Assembly (NCBI GenBank): GCA_015227615.1
Contig: JAALGZ010000012.1
Coordinates: forward strand, 496,001-560,000
DNA length: 64,000 nucleotides
DNA from: Labyrinthula sp. Ha
Lineage: Eukaryota; Sar; Bigyra; Labyrinthulida; Labyrinthulaceae
Direction: 5' to 3'
Under the pieces are notes generated by a model. The model saw only the letters and a program-made list of their open reading frames with translations. It was not told the origin of the DNA and made no database searches. This document shows positions 33,301-46,208 of the stretch, one piece after another (the stretch's first letter is position 1; every line of letters begins with the position of its first letter). Made by a program: the position numbers and the translations under genes.

Positions 33301-36300
33301 CCTTTTATTTCATGATCCTTACGAATTTTAAACTGAACTCCTCTTTTCTTATTCCTGCTAAACAATTTAGTATATTTAGTTTTCTCTTGTATCTTGGGTC
33401 GAGATTCTACCTTCGACACATGCATTACATACTCACACACAGAAAAAATTGCATTCTCCTGGGGATGACTTTCATTTTCATTTCATTGACAACTAGTATC
33501 TCAGACAGCTAAAAGATTTATTAATGGTAGGTACAATTTTTTGTTGTGGCATGAAACAATTAAATTTTCCTCTAGCTAAGAATATGTTTAGTTACTAAAT
33601 TCGTTATTCTACTTTAGCAGTAGAAATACCCTCTTGGTATTTTAGTACCATCTTAATATGGGAGGACTATATTATTACTCTCATAGCAAAAGAATGTGCT
33701 ACCAAAAGTGTTTTTAACCATTTGAGTAGCCTACAGAACTAGCTTGATACTCTAATGATCATAGATAAACACATGTGTAAGAGTTCAACTTGAAGCTACA
33801 ATGGACATGACATATCAAGCACAAGACAAGGAGAACCTATCACTTCTTAATAGACAATAACCTTACTCCTGTATGAGACCCTAGTTGTGAACTCAGATAT
33901 TTCATCTTACCCTTTTATTTCCTTCTGTTTTCTTTCTGGGTTTACCTCGAGTTAGTATATATATTTTAATAGAACGACAGGTTTTTCGGTTTCTATATCA
34001 AAAAGTTTACCCAGTACCGAGAGTGAACCAGTTCAAACATCTGCATTCAGGTATGTGGATGGGAGAAACTAAAATAACAAAAATGCTGGATATCATGAGT
34101 GCCATGGTTTATTTGCATTCATTTTACATATGAAAATAAAATACAAGAAAGTTCAGCTTAGTTCTTACATGAAAAAATATAAGGATTGAAGAAGCGAAAA
34201 AGCAACATCAAAATATTTGGAATCCTGAGGAATTAGAAACGGGAACCCTTTCTGAGGAGAAAATTTGTCTGCTCTTTGAAACTTCCGAGAGAGGTTCATG
34301 AGCTACAACATGGCTAGAAAGCTGTTTTCCTTCGAGAAAGTCAATTTTCTCGATTGCTTCATTTAGAGAAAAGATTCATCAGTCGTTCATGTAAAAATGC
34401 AGTTTAATCTTACTCTAAATATTTTTAAGCACCCGGGAGTAAACTTACCAAGATACTCTTTTGCATATAAAAACCATAGATATATTATTGAACTTTAATA
34501 GTCTGCAGTGGTGTTTCTTGTAGCAACAGATTGAGGGGGATAAGAGTTCATTGTAAAATACAAGGGATAGCATCACAAAAAGACAGTATCCTACTGGGTA
34601 TGCGAAGTTTTTATTGTATAAAAAAATATATCAAGAAGCGCATACTCCAGTTTTGATGTGATGCAGCTTTGCAAACATATACAATCTTTGCCAAGTTAAT
34701 TTCCCTTAGACTACTTTCTTTCAAAACCAGGTTTCATTCGGAGGTTATTAGACCTTCCTCCGTACAACATCCTCATCTGATTCTCTTAACTACAGTTTTT
34801 ATGTAAGTTATAGATAAACACTTTTGGTATCCGAGCCTCAGACGTGGTCCTCTGCATATCTCTTTTCATGAAAGTTGATTTTAATTGGTAAATGCGAGAA
34901 AATACTAGACTTTCTGGCAATGACTGGCTCAGAACTAGAGTAATGAATAGGATAAGACGAATACTTTTACCTTAACTGCAATTAAGCCAACAGGCAAGAA
35001 CGCTAAAAATGTAAAGATTCGTTGAGAAAGACCAATTATTCCGAATAGAACTTCCGTTTCACTCAGTAGCAGGATATATATATATTACCCACTTGGCTCT
35101 TGAGTACTTACTTGCCACCAACTATTGTCCTCGTTAGATAATGATTCATCTGCTAACGTGTCTTATCTTTTCACAGAGCTTAACCCGCGTCCCTGCGATG
35201 TCTAAGTTTCAGTCCGACAATTAGATTACTTGAAATGTAATTGATTTTGCGACCAGAAAAGATATACAGGTGCTGTCTTCATTGACAGAAACCAAACCAG
35301 TAATCAGAGTTTCCTTCTAAGGTGTACGCTACCAATATGTACCAATGTTTGGTTCCTTGGGTATCGCTGTAGCCCGGCGAATTGACCTATTTCCCATAAT
35401 ATTTCGAGCCATTAAAAAGACAGGCTAGCATTTCTTGATCCAACTTGCCCATTAGGATGGAAGCAAATCAATCTACTCAAGCCCATGTTAATTATTGCAA
35501 AGTCAAAGTATTTTTTCCTTTTTGTGAAGCTGTGAAAGTACTACAAAAAATAACCTAGTATATTTTCAAGGAAAGGAGGGCTTCGTTACATGAAAATCAT
35601 TAATATTTACAGACGCTGCTGACAGTTTGCATTTACTTTGGCTGCAGTGCTCTGAGACCTTAGTAGAAGTTCTAGTCAAACTATCCTGTTGGAGCAAGAT
35701 TTTTCAAATATCATTCTTGCTTTTCCCCAAGAATTTGGTTAGGTCTAAAAACTTTGTCTCAGCAAACTGGATCATTGCCTAATAGGGATATAGTCACTCC
35801 GAATACTCGCTGTATCTTTGTATCACTTAGTGAGTACCAAGACAGCTCTTGCTTGAGAGAAGTCTCGAGAACCCGCGAGAGAAAATTGAGAGTAGAACAT
35901 TGAAAGAGTCTACAGAACAGCAATAGTCGAGGCTAATCAAGTAGTATCGTCTCACAAATGTGCCGATCCTCGTTTACATATATTAATGCCTTACGAGAAG
36001 AAACTGAAAGAAATTCATTTTCATTTGTATCAAATCATCACGATTTCGTTTATTCTATTTTTTATCGCTCTTCATTGAGCTTTTTTATTATGGTAAGCGG
36101 CATATTTTGCATTACCTATAATGTTTTCATTCTAGATTTAGTACCTCCAAAAAACTCTAAGGTACACTACAAACAAAGATGCAAACTTCTCAACAAAATC
36201 ACCATGATTTTAGTTGCTTATTCCTTAGCTGAATCTTTGTAATTAACAGCACATGTAATCAATTACATTTCTGCGCAAGGTCTAGATATCAAATCAACAT

Positions 36301-37777
36301 TTACTTAGCTTGGTATTATTATATAACTCGACTTTTTTAAAGTGCTCCAGAAAAAAAATTGTTTTCATCATGTCAAAAAGGAAACCCTTGTGTTAAAACT
36401 GAAATCTGATATCTCTTCTGCTAAGATGAAGATCTGGTATAACTTCACCATTGTGAGGTTAGCGGGGATTAGTATCTAGTACTCTTAGAGCGTACATTCA
36501 GCAGAATGAATTAAGCGCAAAGAACTTATAGCTACATCTAGCCTACATTTTCAAATTGGATTATGGTTCTAAAATTAATGATTGGAAACAAGATTGAGAG
36601 TTTGAAGCAAAGTCAGTTTGTAGCAATATTGCAAAGTCATTTCCCCATCTACCGTGGCGTGCGTTCTGAACAGGAAATGTTGTCCTTATTTTCAATACCC
36701 AGTAAGTTCATTTTCTGAATAGTAAGCAAATACCTGCAGAGAATATCTGGCAAGTTACCACTGTCTTATAATTTTTTTTAAATAAGATTTTTACAATAGA
36801 AAATAACTGGTCTTGACCCTACTGTTGTTGCAGTAATATACAGTACTATAACATTCGGTTCCCCTCACACAGTGAGTAAAACTTTCACAACCACGATAGT
36901 AGCAAGAATAAAAGGTTAAAATAAACAACTTTTAATATATTTAGCCTTATTACTTAATATTCACTATTTTTTTTTCGTAAAGAAGATTTAACTATAATTT
37001 CCTCCCAAGAGTCATGGATATTCATGTAACTAACCTCTACAGTATTATTCTGGCTATTTTACTTAGTGTGAGGGTTTACGAAAGCATAACCTCTCTTGAA
37101 CGTTTTCAATTTTCTCCGATTGATAAAACAAAAATAAATAAGTTTTAAATTTTAGCAAGTGATTTTATTTAGCCATTTGCATGGAAAGGATCCGGTCTTC
37201 TGAATTGATAGTCGAGCTTCAGTGCTGAATTTGTCACGTCTTAGTACTGGGAGAAAGAGAATCGTCAAGGTACTTGGCTTACAATTTCCAAAGCCAAGAA
37301 AACGAAACTTATAGACAACATATAAGATTTGTTTTCCGAGGTATATATGTGTCTCCATTACTGATGTTAAGCTTCATACTCAGGCCATTATGTAGTTAAC
37401 CTCTAGCAAGAATATGTCGACTACATACTTACAACAAAAAGTAGATTTTTTGCGCCAGCAGGAAATGAGTTAAAACCTTAAATTAGTGTAAAGATTAAAT
37501 ATTCTTAACCAAAGAGATATTGGAAAACCAGTGAACTCACTTTGTTCAGACATATCTCTAGTACGAAACCTAAAACGAAGGCATTTTTACGAGACAGCAA
37601 GACATTGCACTTGGACATAGAGTTCGATGCTATTGATAATCTCGAAAGGATTTCTCATTCTCGTATTCTATTACCAGAATACTCCCGGGAAATTTCTCGA
37701 CTGTAGACCTTCTTTCGTGCCGAGAAAATAGTTAAAATATACAACAATAAGTTACCTATAAAGAGATACTTGCTTCC
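30343..37777. other. 7.4-kb gene desert
   Basis: I see no supportable gene. The region is AT-rich, with a few frames up to 97 codons (for example 30425-30718 minus and 35958-36242 plus) that look like chance. Parts near 31.1-31.4 kb share short words with 21.35-21.45 kb, possibly old repeat remnants. The last few hundred bases must include the promoter of the xPT gene at 37778. Confidence 0.5.
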
Positions 37778-38242
37778 ATGAACGACCTTTCGGAATCGGT
37801 ATTTGGCAACGATACGTCGCGTGAAACCCTGGCTACCAGGATTTCGAATGCATCAGATGCTTCACAATTGCCCCTAGCCACGGAATTTATGTTGCTTGAG
37901 GAGCCGGAGGTACATCAAACAGAAACCCTTCCAAATGATCACAATTCCAGCAGGATGTTTAATCAATTGTCAAGGGAAATCACTGTAAGCTCTCGTCAAC
38001 AGAGAGGAAGAGTTACAACTGTTCAGGCTATTCGCCTCGAAGATGATTTAGCAGGAAAAGGGAAAATCCCGTGGTGTTTGAGATTTTTTTTCAATTTGGT
38101 AACTCTGCTGTTCTTTCTCGGCTTGTTCATATTCTGTTTGAATCTTTTGACAAGTGTACAGACAGATTTTTTGCCTTTTGATTCCACGCTTTCTCCAACT
38201 CTTGCACCAACACCAGAACCCACGCGCAGGAACAGGGGTTAA
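37778..38242 (+). CDS. Small single-pass membrane protein with short xPT tail, 154 aa
   Basis: Unrecognised protein with the same plan as the product at 13096-13518: a hydrophilic N-terminal part (about 1-98, Ser/Thr/Glu rich), one hydrophobic span (about 101-123, LRFFFNLVTLLFFLGLFIFC) and a short tail with SPTLAPTPEPT. The PTPEPT-type tract is shorter here. No signal peptide precedes the span, so type II topology is likely, with the Pro-Thr tail outside. Overall sequence similarity between the two is low, so they share a design rather than obvious close descent. It converges with RUVBL1, with 140 bp between stops. Confidence 0.6.
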   Translation: MNDLSESVFGNDTSRETLATRISNASDASQLPLATEFMLLEEPEVHQTETLPNDHNSSRMFNQLSREITVSSRQQRGRVTTVQAIRLEDDLAGKGKIPWCLRFFFNLVTLLFFLGLFIFCLNLLTSVQTDFLPFDSTLSPTLAPTPEPTRRNRG

Positions 38243-38382
38243 GGAGATTAGTTAATTTGTTGAAGAGCAGTTTTGTAATGGATAGAGTATTGCTGCTTTT
38301 CGAAAGTCCGTTTGTGAATTCATAGAAGAGATGCAGTTATATGCAAGCTATTTTTGACAACTATGTTTACTGGCATTGGTAA

Positions 38383-39982
<1,600 letters not shown>

Positions 39983-40090
39983 CTTAAACACAAGAACAAT
40001 TTATTGTTGATATTCTTTGCTAAACGGCTAAGCTGCAAAAACTATTTTGGGCAATTTGGGCAATACAACGGTTAAAAACGATACCTGTGG
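39983..40090. promoter_or_regulatory. 108-bp bidirectional promoter of RUVBL1 and LSM8
   Basis: This very short divergent interval holds TTTGCTAAACGGCTA (40016-40030; close to a word at the DAW1 start), the 14-bp word ATTTTGGGCAATTT (40044-40057) followed directly by a second TGGGCAAT, and a second AACGG near 40069. AACGG is the core of Myb-type sites. Regulatory role is inferred from position and recurrence. Confidence 0.5.
40044..40057 (+). promoter_or_regulatory. ATTTTGGGCAATTT word in RUVBL1-LSM8 promoter
   Basis: Exact copy of the 14-bp word also found at 15143, 56108 and 7326. It ends 33 bp before the LSM8 start codon and is followed by a partial repeat of itself (TGGGCAAT). Confidence 0.4.
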
Positions 40091-40375
40091 ATGGCATTTT
40101 TCTTAAAACAATATATAAACAGTATGAAGAATAGTTTTGTTTATTTCATAGAGAATGTGCTTGTTGTGACCAATGATGGGGAAACTATCAAAGGAAATTT
40201 GAACGGTGTAGATAACGTTACAAACCTTATTATCACAGAGATAGATATAAATACGAACAGCCAGAGCAAACTAGCAGTGAAGTCAAGTCCTTTGCGGATA
40301 ATAAAAGGTGACAACCTAGCCTTACTAGGAGAATATGTTGATGGAATATCGGAAATAAATGGGAGTAACCAATAG
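40091..40375 (+). CDS. LSM8: LSm8, U6 snRNP core protein, 84 aa after splicing
   Basis: Subunit of the nuclear LSm2-8 ring that binds the U6 snRNA 3' end. The frame is open throughout, but a 30-nt stretch (40122-40151, GTATGA...CATAG) is best read as a frame-keeping intron: removing it turns an odd 10-residue insert into YINKNVLVVTNDG, matching the family YINRTVAVITSDG. The Sm1 motif (about 8-50, GETIKGNLNGVDNVTNLII) and Sm2 motif (IIKGDNLALLGE, about 66-77) are both present, and the length is normal for LSm8. It is divergent from RUVBL1 and convergent with DAW1 (29 bp between stops). The assignment to LSm8 rather than LSm1 or LSm3 rests on the RGDN-like IKGDNLALLG block and N-terminus. Confidence 0.85.
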   Translation: MAFFLKQYINSMKNSFVYFIENVLVVTNDGETIKGNLNGVDNVTNLIITEIDINTNSQSKLAVKSSPLRIIKGDNLALLGEYVDGISEINGSNQ

Positions 40376-40404
40376 GTGTAATGGAAAAATTAGATGTTTG
40401 ACAT

Positions 40405-41784
40405 TTAACATTGCCAAATTCTACAGCTGTTGTCTTTAGAACCTGTGATAATTGTATTCCCACTGTAGTTGAATCCACAAGAAAATATTTCATCTGTGTG
40501 ACCTTCTAAAACTTGAACGCAGTCACCTGAATTTACATCCCACAACCTGGCTGTATTATCTGCAGAGGCGGACAAGATTCGAGTGCCTTGAGAGTTGAAC
40601 ACAACCTTACTAACCTCAGCAGAATGTCCAATTAAAATGCTTGTACACATGATGTCGTTCTTCACATTGTAAACTCTACAAGTTCCATCTCCAGAAGCGG
40701 TAACTAAGTGCGTTCCATACTTGTCGAAACTAACATCCAAAATTTCATCTGTGTGCCCTTTCAGCGTCTTTAAACAGTAACTTTTCCTAAATTCTTTCTA
40801 TAGAGTTAAAAATTACATCGAGCTGGATGAGGTAAGTTTTCTTAGATCCCAAATTTTACAAGTCTTATCGATGGAAGCACTTGCGCAAATGAATTCATTG
40901 TAATGAAAAACCACACTACTTATCTCACCTGTGTGCCCTCGCAAGATCACCGGAGAGTCTTGGCCAAGAGGGCGAGATCGAAGATCCCACATCCTGCAGG
41001 AATAATCAAAAGATCCAGTGAGAAGCAGTTTTCCAGATGTGTCAAAAGCAGTTGTCACAATTTCAGCAGTGTGAGAAACAAGTTTAACAACTTTCTTTCC
41101 AGATTCTACGTCCCAAAGAAAACAGGTAGTGTCCATGCTTCCAGTGGCTAAAATTAGGAAAAAAACATCGATGCACCTAATCGATCATGTGCTTGATCAT
41201 AACTCAGACAAACTATCTCTCCATCATGACCAACTAGTGTCTCTAAACATGTTCCTTGATCTACATGCCAAACTTTAGCAGTTTTGTCGAAGGAACCTAA
41301 GATTCAACCAAATCCTAGAGTTACCTGTCAAAACCCGATCTCCAAAAGGATTATTGAAAGCAATACTGTAAACTACGTTTCTGTGACCTTCAAAGCTTTG
41401 CAATTCTAATCCAGTAGAAGTATCCCATAATTTACAGCTCCTATCGTAGCTTCCTGTAATGAACTTATCTCCTTTCTTGTTAAATCCACAATTTGTTAAT
41501 GGAAGCAAATGACCTTTTAGGACTTTGAACAAATAGTACTCATTCTTGTGATGCCTCCCTTGATGATTAATTAATTTATACAGAAGCTGTAAAACCTGTT
41601 TCTTCCTTCGATGAGTAAGAAGTTTTTCGGTTTGAATTAATTTTGAGGCAATGTGTTCCGGGTCACTACTTTCATCCAAATAGTGTAGATCAATAAACCT
41701 CTGCTTGCTGCCTCCCTCTCTTGTTTCATACTCTAATATAATTCCTGGAGGATAATACTTAAGCAAAAATCTCTTTAGCTTCAT
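40405..41784 (-). CDS. DAW1: DAW1/ODA16 dynein-arm assembly WD40 protein, 430 aa
   Basis: WD40 adaptor that links outer dynein arms to IFT for delivery into the flagellum. There are four exons with introns of 28 (41297-41324), 29 (41148-41176) and 30 nt (40787-40816); with them removed the frame runs through. The N-terminal segment ([19 protein letters not shown]) and the helical LLYKLINHQ region are typical of ODA16. Seven or eight WD repeats follow, such as [33 protein letters not shown] and the terminal [16 protein letters not shown], nearly identical to the animal end [20 protein letters not shown]. The length matches the family (about 415-450). An AACGG word touches the start codon. It is convergent with LSM8. 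Confidence 0.93.
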
Positions 41785-44700
41785 TTGCTAACGGCTACAT
41801 TATACATAAAATCTATATTTACGCTAAGTTAAAATCTGTCAAGTAATACTTAGAAAGAAACATTGGTTTTATTATTTATTTCTAGCTAGTATTTGTTTAA
41901 TCTTTTATTATGCAGTTAAATCCCGGTATCTAACTCGCTTTCTGCGCTTTGCAATTACGATGAAATCAAAGTAAAGAAACTTAATCCTTGCCCTGATTCC
42001 TTTTAGCAAAGTCCTCAAGAAGAGAGAAGAATGAACCTCTGGTATCACCTCTTGAGCAAATATATTATTTCTTAGCTCCGTGTTCAATGCTTGATGCTAG
42101 AGAAAAATTGCATCAGAAATAATAAAAGATTTGCTATAATGATTACTTAAAACCAAGTTAGTATGCAGAGGCAGACTAGTGCTCTTCTCCAAGTGCAGCT
42201 GAAAATTAAAGAAGAGTTCTAACAAGAAGACAAAGCAGTTTCATGAGAGCTATGGGTCACTACACCCAAACCAACTCGTACAATGATTAAAGCAAAGAAC
42301 GATTGATACAAGAGATACCTTGTTGAGAGTTTCTTGGTTCTTTTATAAGTTGAAATACATTAGACCAGTACAGGTGTCAGGTAATTGTGACTCTTACCCC
42401 AAAGGCTAAGTCTAGGTACATGTGCTGGCTAATACCACAGTTATCAATCTTAAACCTTTAGCTAGCCCTTGTTTTGTTTCTTTACATCTCTCTAGATTTC
42501 TGCTCGTTTCTAAGTATCTATGTTGCCAATTATTCCTCCAGATTCCAGGCAGTTCTAGCTCTATTTGCAAATCACAGGGATTTTGTCAAAACTAATTATG
42601 CTTTGCTGTGTCTCCCAGAAGAAAATCTAATTTTTCCTCCGAGATGAGTAAATTTCTTGAGCTATATGATTTTTCAAGAAAAGACCGCTGCAAGATATCT
42701 TCACTATTTGACTGCACACATTGATTCATGATTCTTAGTAATTCTTGTGAAGTGCTTTGCCGAAAATCTTGGGAAATAAAAAATATAGAGAGAGCACAGA
42801 AACTAGAATATTTGATATAACCTCGACTCTACATCGTCAACAGGAAAATAAATAAACTTCAAGGTCGAGATTCTCCAAAACTGGTATTCTACAGATGCTA
42901 CGTATTTCTAATTCCATGCTGACATGACTGGGCGTTATAAACTTCTCAGAGCAAATGCATTTGCAAAAGAAAATATTGTGAATCTTCCATTCTGGGAAGA
43001 AGATCTCGTGTACACGATGTTAAACATGTTAGAGCTAGCACAGAGCATATTGTTTTTACTTGGGTATATGGAAAGTTTACTTTTTAATTTTAGTTCTTAA
43101 AGTCTCCTTTAGTGAAAGAAAACAAAGACCGCCAACTATATATATTCCCTGTTGGTTAGAGCTAAAACTATGAATACCTCTAAAATAGTCCTTTCCTATT
43201 TGCTGATTTTAACTACGTATATTAGAACACATCTGAAGAGGTGGCACTTCGAATTTACTGCCACATCGTATTTTTTACGGAAAAATTTTTGGGTTAAGAA
43301 GAAATGACACAAACTGTTTCTGAGACTGAGCCTACTTTAACTCAGCACCTTCAGGGGATCCCAGACCTCACGAGCTGATGGGAAGTGAGTTTCAAAATAC
43401 TCTCATTCAACGTTGGTAGTCCTGCTCAATACAAACTTTCTACAATAACAGAACTTACACACAAACTTCAACTCTGATGAGCCTGCTTCGTGAAGTTGAA
43501 TAGAAAGGTGCTGAAAAACTTGAAAAGACAAACAAAACATAAGTCAGAACGTAAAACTAAGGTGGTTTGTCTCACAAGCCAACTCCATCTCCAATAGCGT
43601 AGCAATCTTTGTATACCAAGGATTCCTTCAGGACGTAAGTGGCATCTACAAAGTAAGTGGAAGGATAATGGTTGTTAACATCAGGTCGAGTAACATAATA
43701 AAACTACTACTAATAAACATTTAGGTGCTGGAAAGTGCATCCCCGGCACAAGAATACTAATAATTCTTGCAGATGCTACAGAAAAGAAAGTGAAAGAAGC
43801 GAACAAGAAAAGTGTACTCGCTTATGGTGGTGACTGAAATGTACATGACAAGAGAATGTGAAACGATACAAACTACAAGCTTGGAGTATCCCCGAGAAAT
43901 AAATGAAATACCCGAGAGCAGTTTCTGCTGTGCAATGAGATGGACATCATAAACCATAGGTAAATGACCGGCAACAAGAAATCCAGAAGACCTGTTATCT
44001 TCAAGCCATGGAATGTTGAAGAGCTCCAGAAAACCTGAAGCTGAAGTTGAACCTCAACGAAAAGTACCACACAGAGCAAGGCAGAATACAATAAGACATC
44101 TCAACCAGTTGGAAGCTGCTCGCCTTAAACTTAGATGAAGATAGAGATACACGTGGAATCTGCTATACTGATTGGAGCACAAATCCTGGTCAAACACTGT
44201 TCAAAATCGTGTAACAACTTGTCACTAAACACGTTCAACCACCTAACAGCACATATAGACCACTGGATCGTCTTGGCCGAACTGGAATCAACCTTCTTGA
44301 TTGGAATTGTTGTTTTGGTTTAGTTTGGATAGCATTTTGAGAAAGCACAAATTTTTGGGAAAACAAGCACAAGGATGATGGACAAGCAAGATGTTGATGG
44401 AATAGGAGGGATTGCGCCTCCTAAAAGCATCTATTAATGGATGTAACATATTACCAATAACAGTTTTACTATAATAAGTATGGTAAGACCGCAGGCTCGT
44501 GCAGGGGTAGGTTCTCGGACTCAACTGGAAATGCCATGGAACTCCCTTAGAATTTAATCTAATCTTTGCAGAGAAAGTCGGGAACGTTATTCCACCAAAG
44601 TATAGTACCTTAGTTTCCTCTTATAATAAAAATAAAAAAATGATACTAACAGTTTTAGATATTACGTGAAATTAATTACTTCAAGCCGAGACAAATGAAA

Positions 44701-45787
44701 ATTTATAGTTATTCGTGGATGCCGCACAGTGCGTATTGCATTAGATACCTCGAATCCATGAACAGCACCATCAGTTCCATTTTATAGATAGTTGTTTCTT
44801 TAACATGACAACTAGAATCAATAAAGGTCTTACGACCTTTTCAAATTACTCACTTGACCTGATGCTTTAGGGATTGTAGCTATTATTTTCAATGTGTTGA
44901 AGAATAAATAACATCAAATCATTACATTAGATACATTCCAGTTGTAAAGATTATATGGGGAAAATTCTATCCTACATTTAACATTAAGCCAATTACGCCA
45001 GCAAAGTACTATCTCCAGCTTGAATATATAGAAAAACAATGGTTAAACAACCATGTTGATATCGTCATGAAGCTGTAGTTTCTGTGCTTCTTACTGTCTT
45101 GAACTTCAACTAGGTACCATAGGAGTGCTTTCACAGTATGTAGCTCTTTTCAAGTGTACAAAAGAACCAGAAGAAGACTAAGAATCTGAAAAACAGGACT
45201 AATCCCTCCATATCGGCTATTTACATTATCAAAATTCATGCCTTAGTTCACCAGCACAGAAACTCTAGCTAAAATTAACTAAGAATTGTTAGAAGACTTA
45301 CCCTGAACAATGTATTTATTTATATACTGTACAAATCGTTTTCATGAAGCAACTACTAGCCTAGAAAAAGTAAAGCGATTATGAAGAGTAACTACCACTA
45401 CCTTTAAACTAACAAACCGAGTTTGCTTCTTTTATGAGTTTCAACTAATAGTTATCTTCTTGGTTCTTATTGTTTCGGGAGTCCTTTTGATTTAAAGTGA
45501 TGCTGGGAAGTTTACTTAGACTCAGTGCTCTGGTATCTAAATTTGGTCTTAGGCTTTGTATCAATTATTCTCTCTCATCTTAGAGAACAACACTTGTATT
45601 TTTTTTATTTCAAATGTTAGTTTCTTTCTCGGCTTATAGAAATACCTCTAGCACCGTTGGCTCACGTCATTTTCATTCATATTTTCAAACCACCTTAGGT
45701 ATCGAGTTGGCAAGCCAAAAAAGATGATGCCGATGATAATGTATTCGTTCCTCAGTTTTTTTTTACCAGGAGTTAATACCAAGTAAT
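41785..45787. other. 4.0-kb stretch without supported genes
   Basis: No gene recognised. The part from about 43.3 to 44.6 kb is less AT-rich than its surroundings and has phrases resembling coding sequence in broken frames (for example KCIPGTRILIIL near 43735), so it may be a decayed mobile element or gene relic that I cannot name. The remainder is AT-rich. The LTR element begins at its right edge after a 4-bp target copy (45788-45791). Confidence 0.45.
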
Positions 45788-45791
45788 GAAC
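45788..45791. repeat. Target-site copy (left), GAAC
   Basis: GAAC directly before the left LTR matches GAAC directly after the right LTR (55715-55718), giving a 4-bp target duplication and fixing the element ends. Confidence 0.7.
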
Positions 45792-46184
45792 TTTATCGAT
45801 CTACGGGGTGATCAATATACCTAACACTAAATCCCCAAGAAAAAGTAACTCGCGAAAGAATTACCAAATCAACCAGATGTAACCAGATTTTATCCTTGAA
45901 CAGACCTAGACGAAACTAAGTTGCTAAGTTCAAGCCCAAATTAACTATTATAACCTTTGTAACTAAGATAAGTAGATTATTAACCAGATACTTGGCGAAA
46001 CAAGCACAATAATCTATTGATTTATCTTTTGTTGGTTGTTAAACCTTAATTATTGGCTGGATTGGCCAAACTAAAACTATCTATATTTTTACCCTAAGAC
46101 AAAATAAGCAACCTAATATCATAAGCCTATTTACTACACTATAAATATTAATTACCACAAATATTAAAGGAAAACACTCACACA
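45792..46184 (-). repeat. 3' LTR of the chromodomain element
   Basis: 393 bp, the same length as the other LTR and about 98.7% identical. In element orientation it begins TGTGTGAGTG and ends ATCGATAAA, so the usual CA end is not used. Confidence 0.95.
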
Positions 46185-46202
46185 TCCCCCTCCTCTTCTT
46201 CT
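46185..46202 (-). other. Polypurine tract
   Basis: An unbroken run of 18 purines in element orientation lies immediately before the 3' LTR, as needed for plus-strand priming in LTR elements. Confidence 0.85.
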
Positions 46203-46208
46203 AAAAGA

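Noticed and set aside
35958-36242. 94-codon plus-strand frame in the large desert
   Set aside because: No recognised domain and no adjoining exon; length is within chance for the region.
43300-44600. Less AT-rich region with coding-like phrases, considered as a decayed retroelement or gene
   Set aside because: No motif could be tied to a family in any frame; recorded only as an unresolved stretch.
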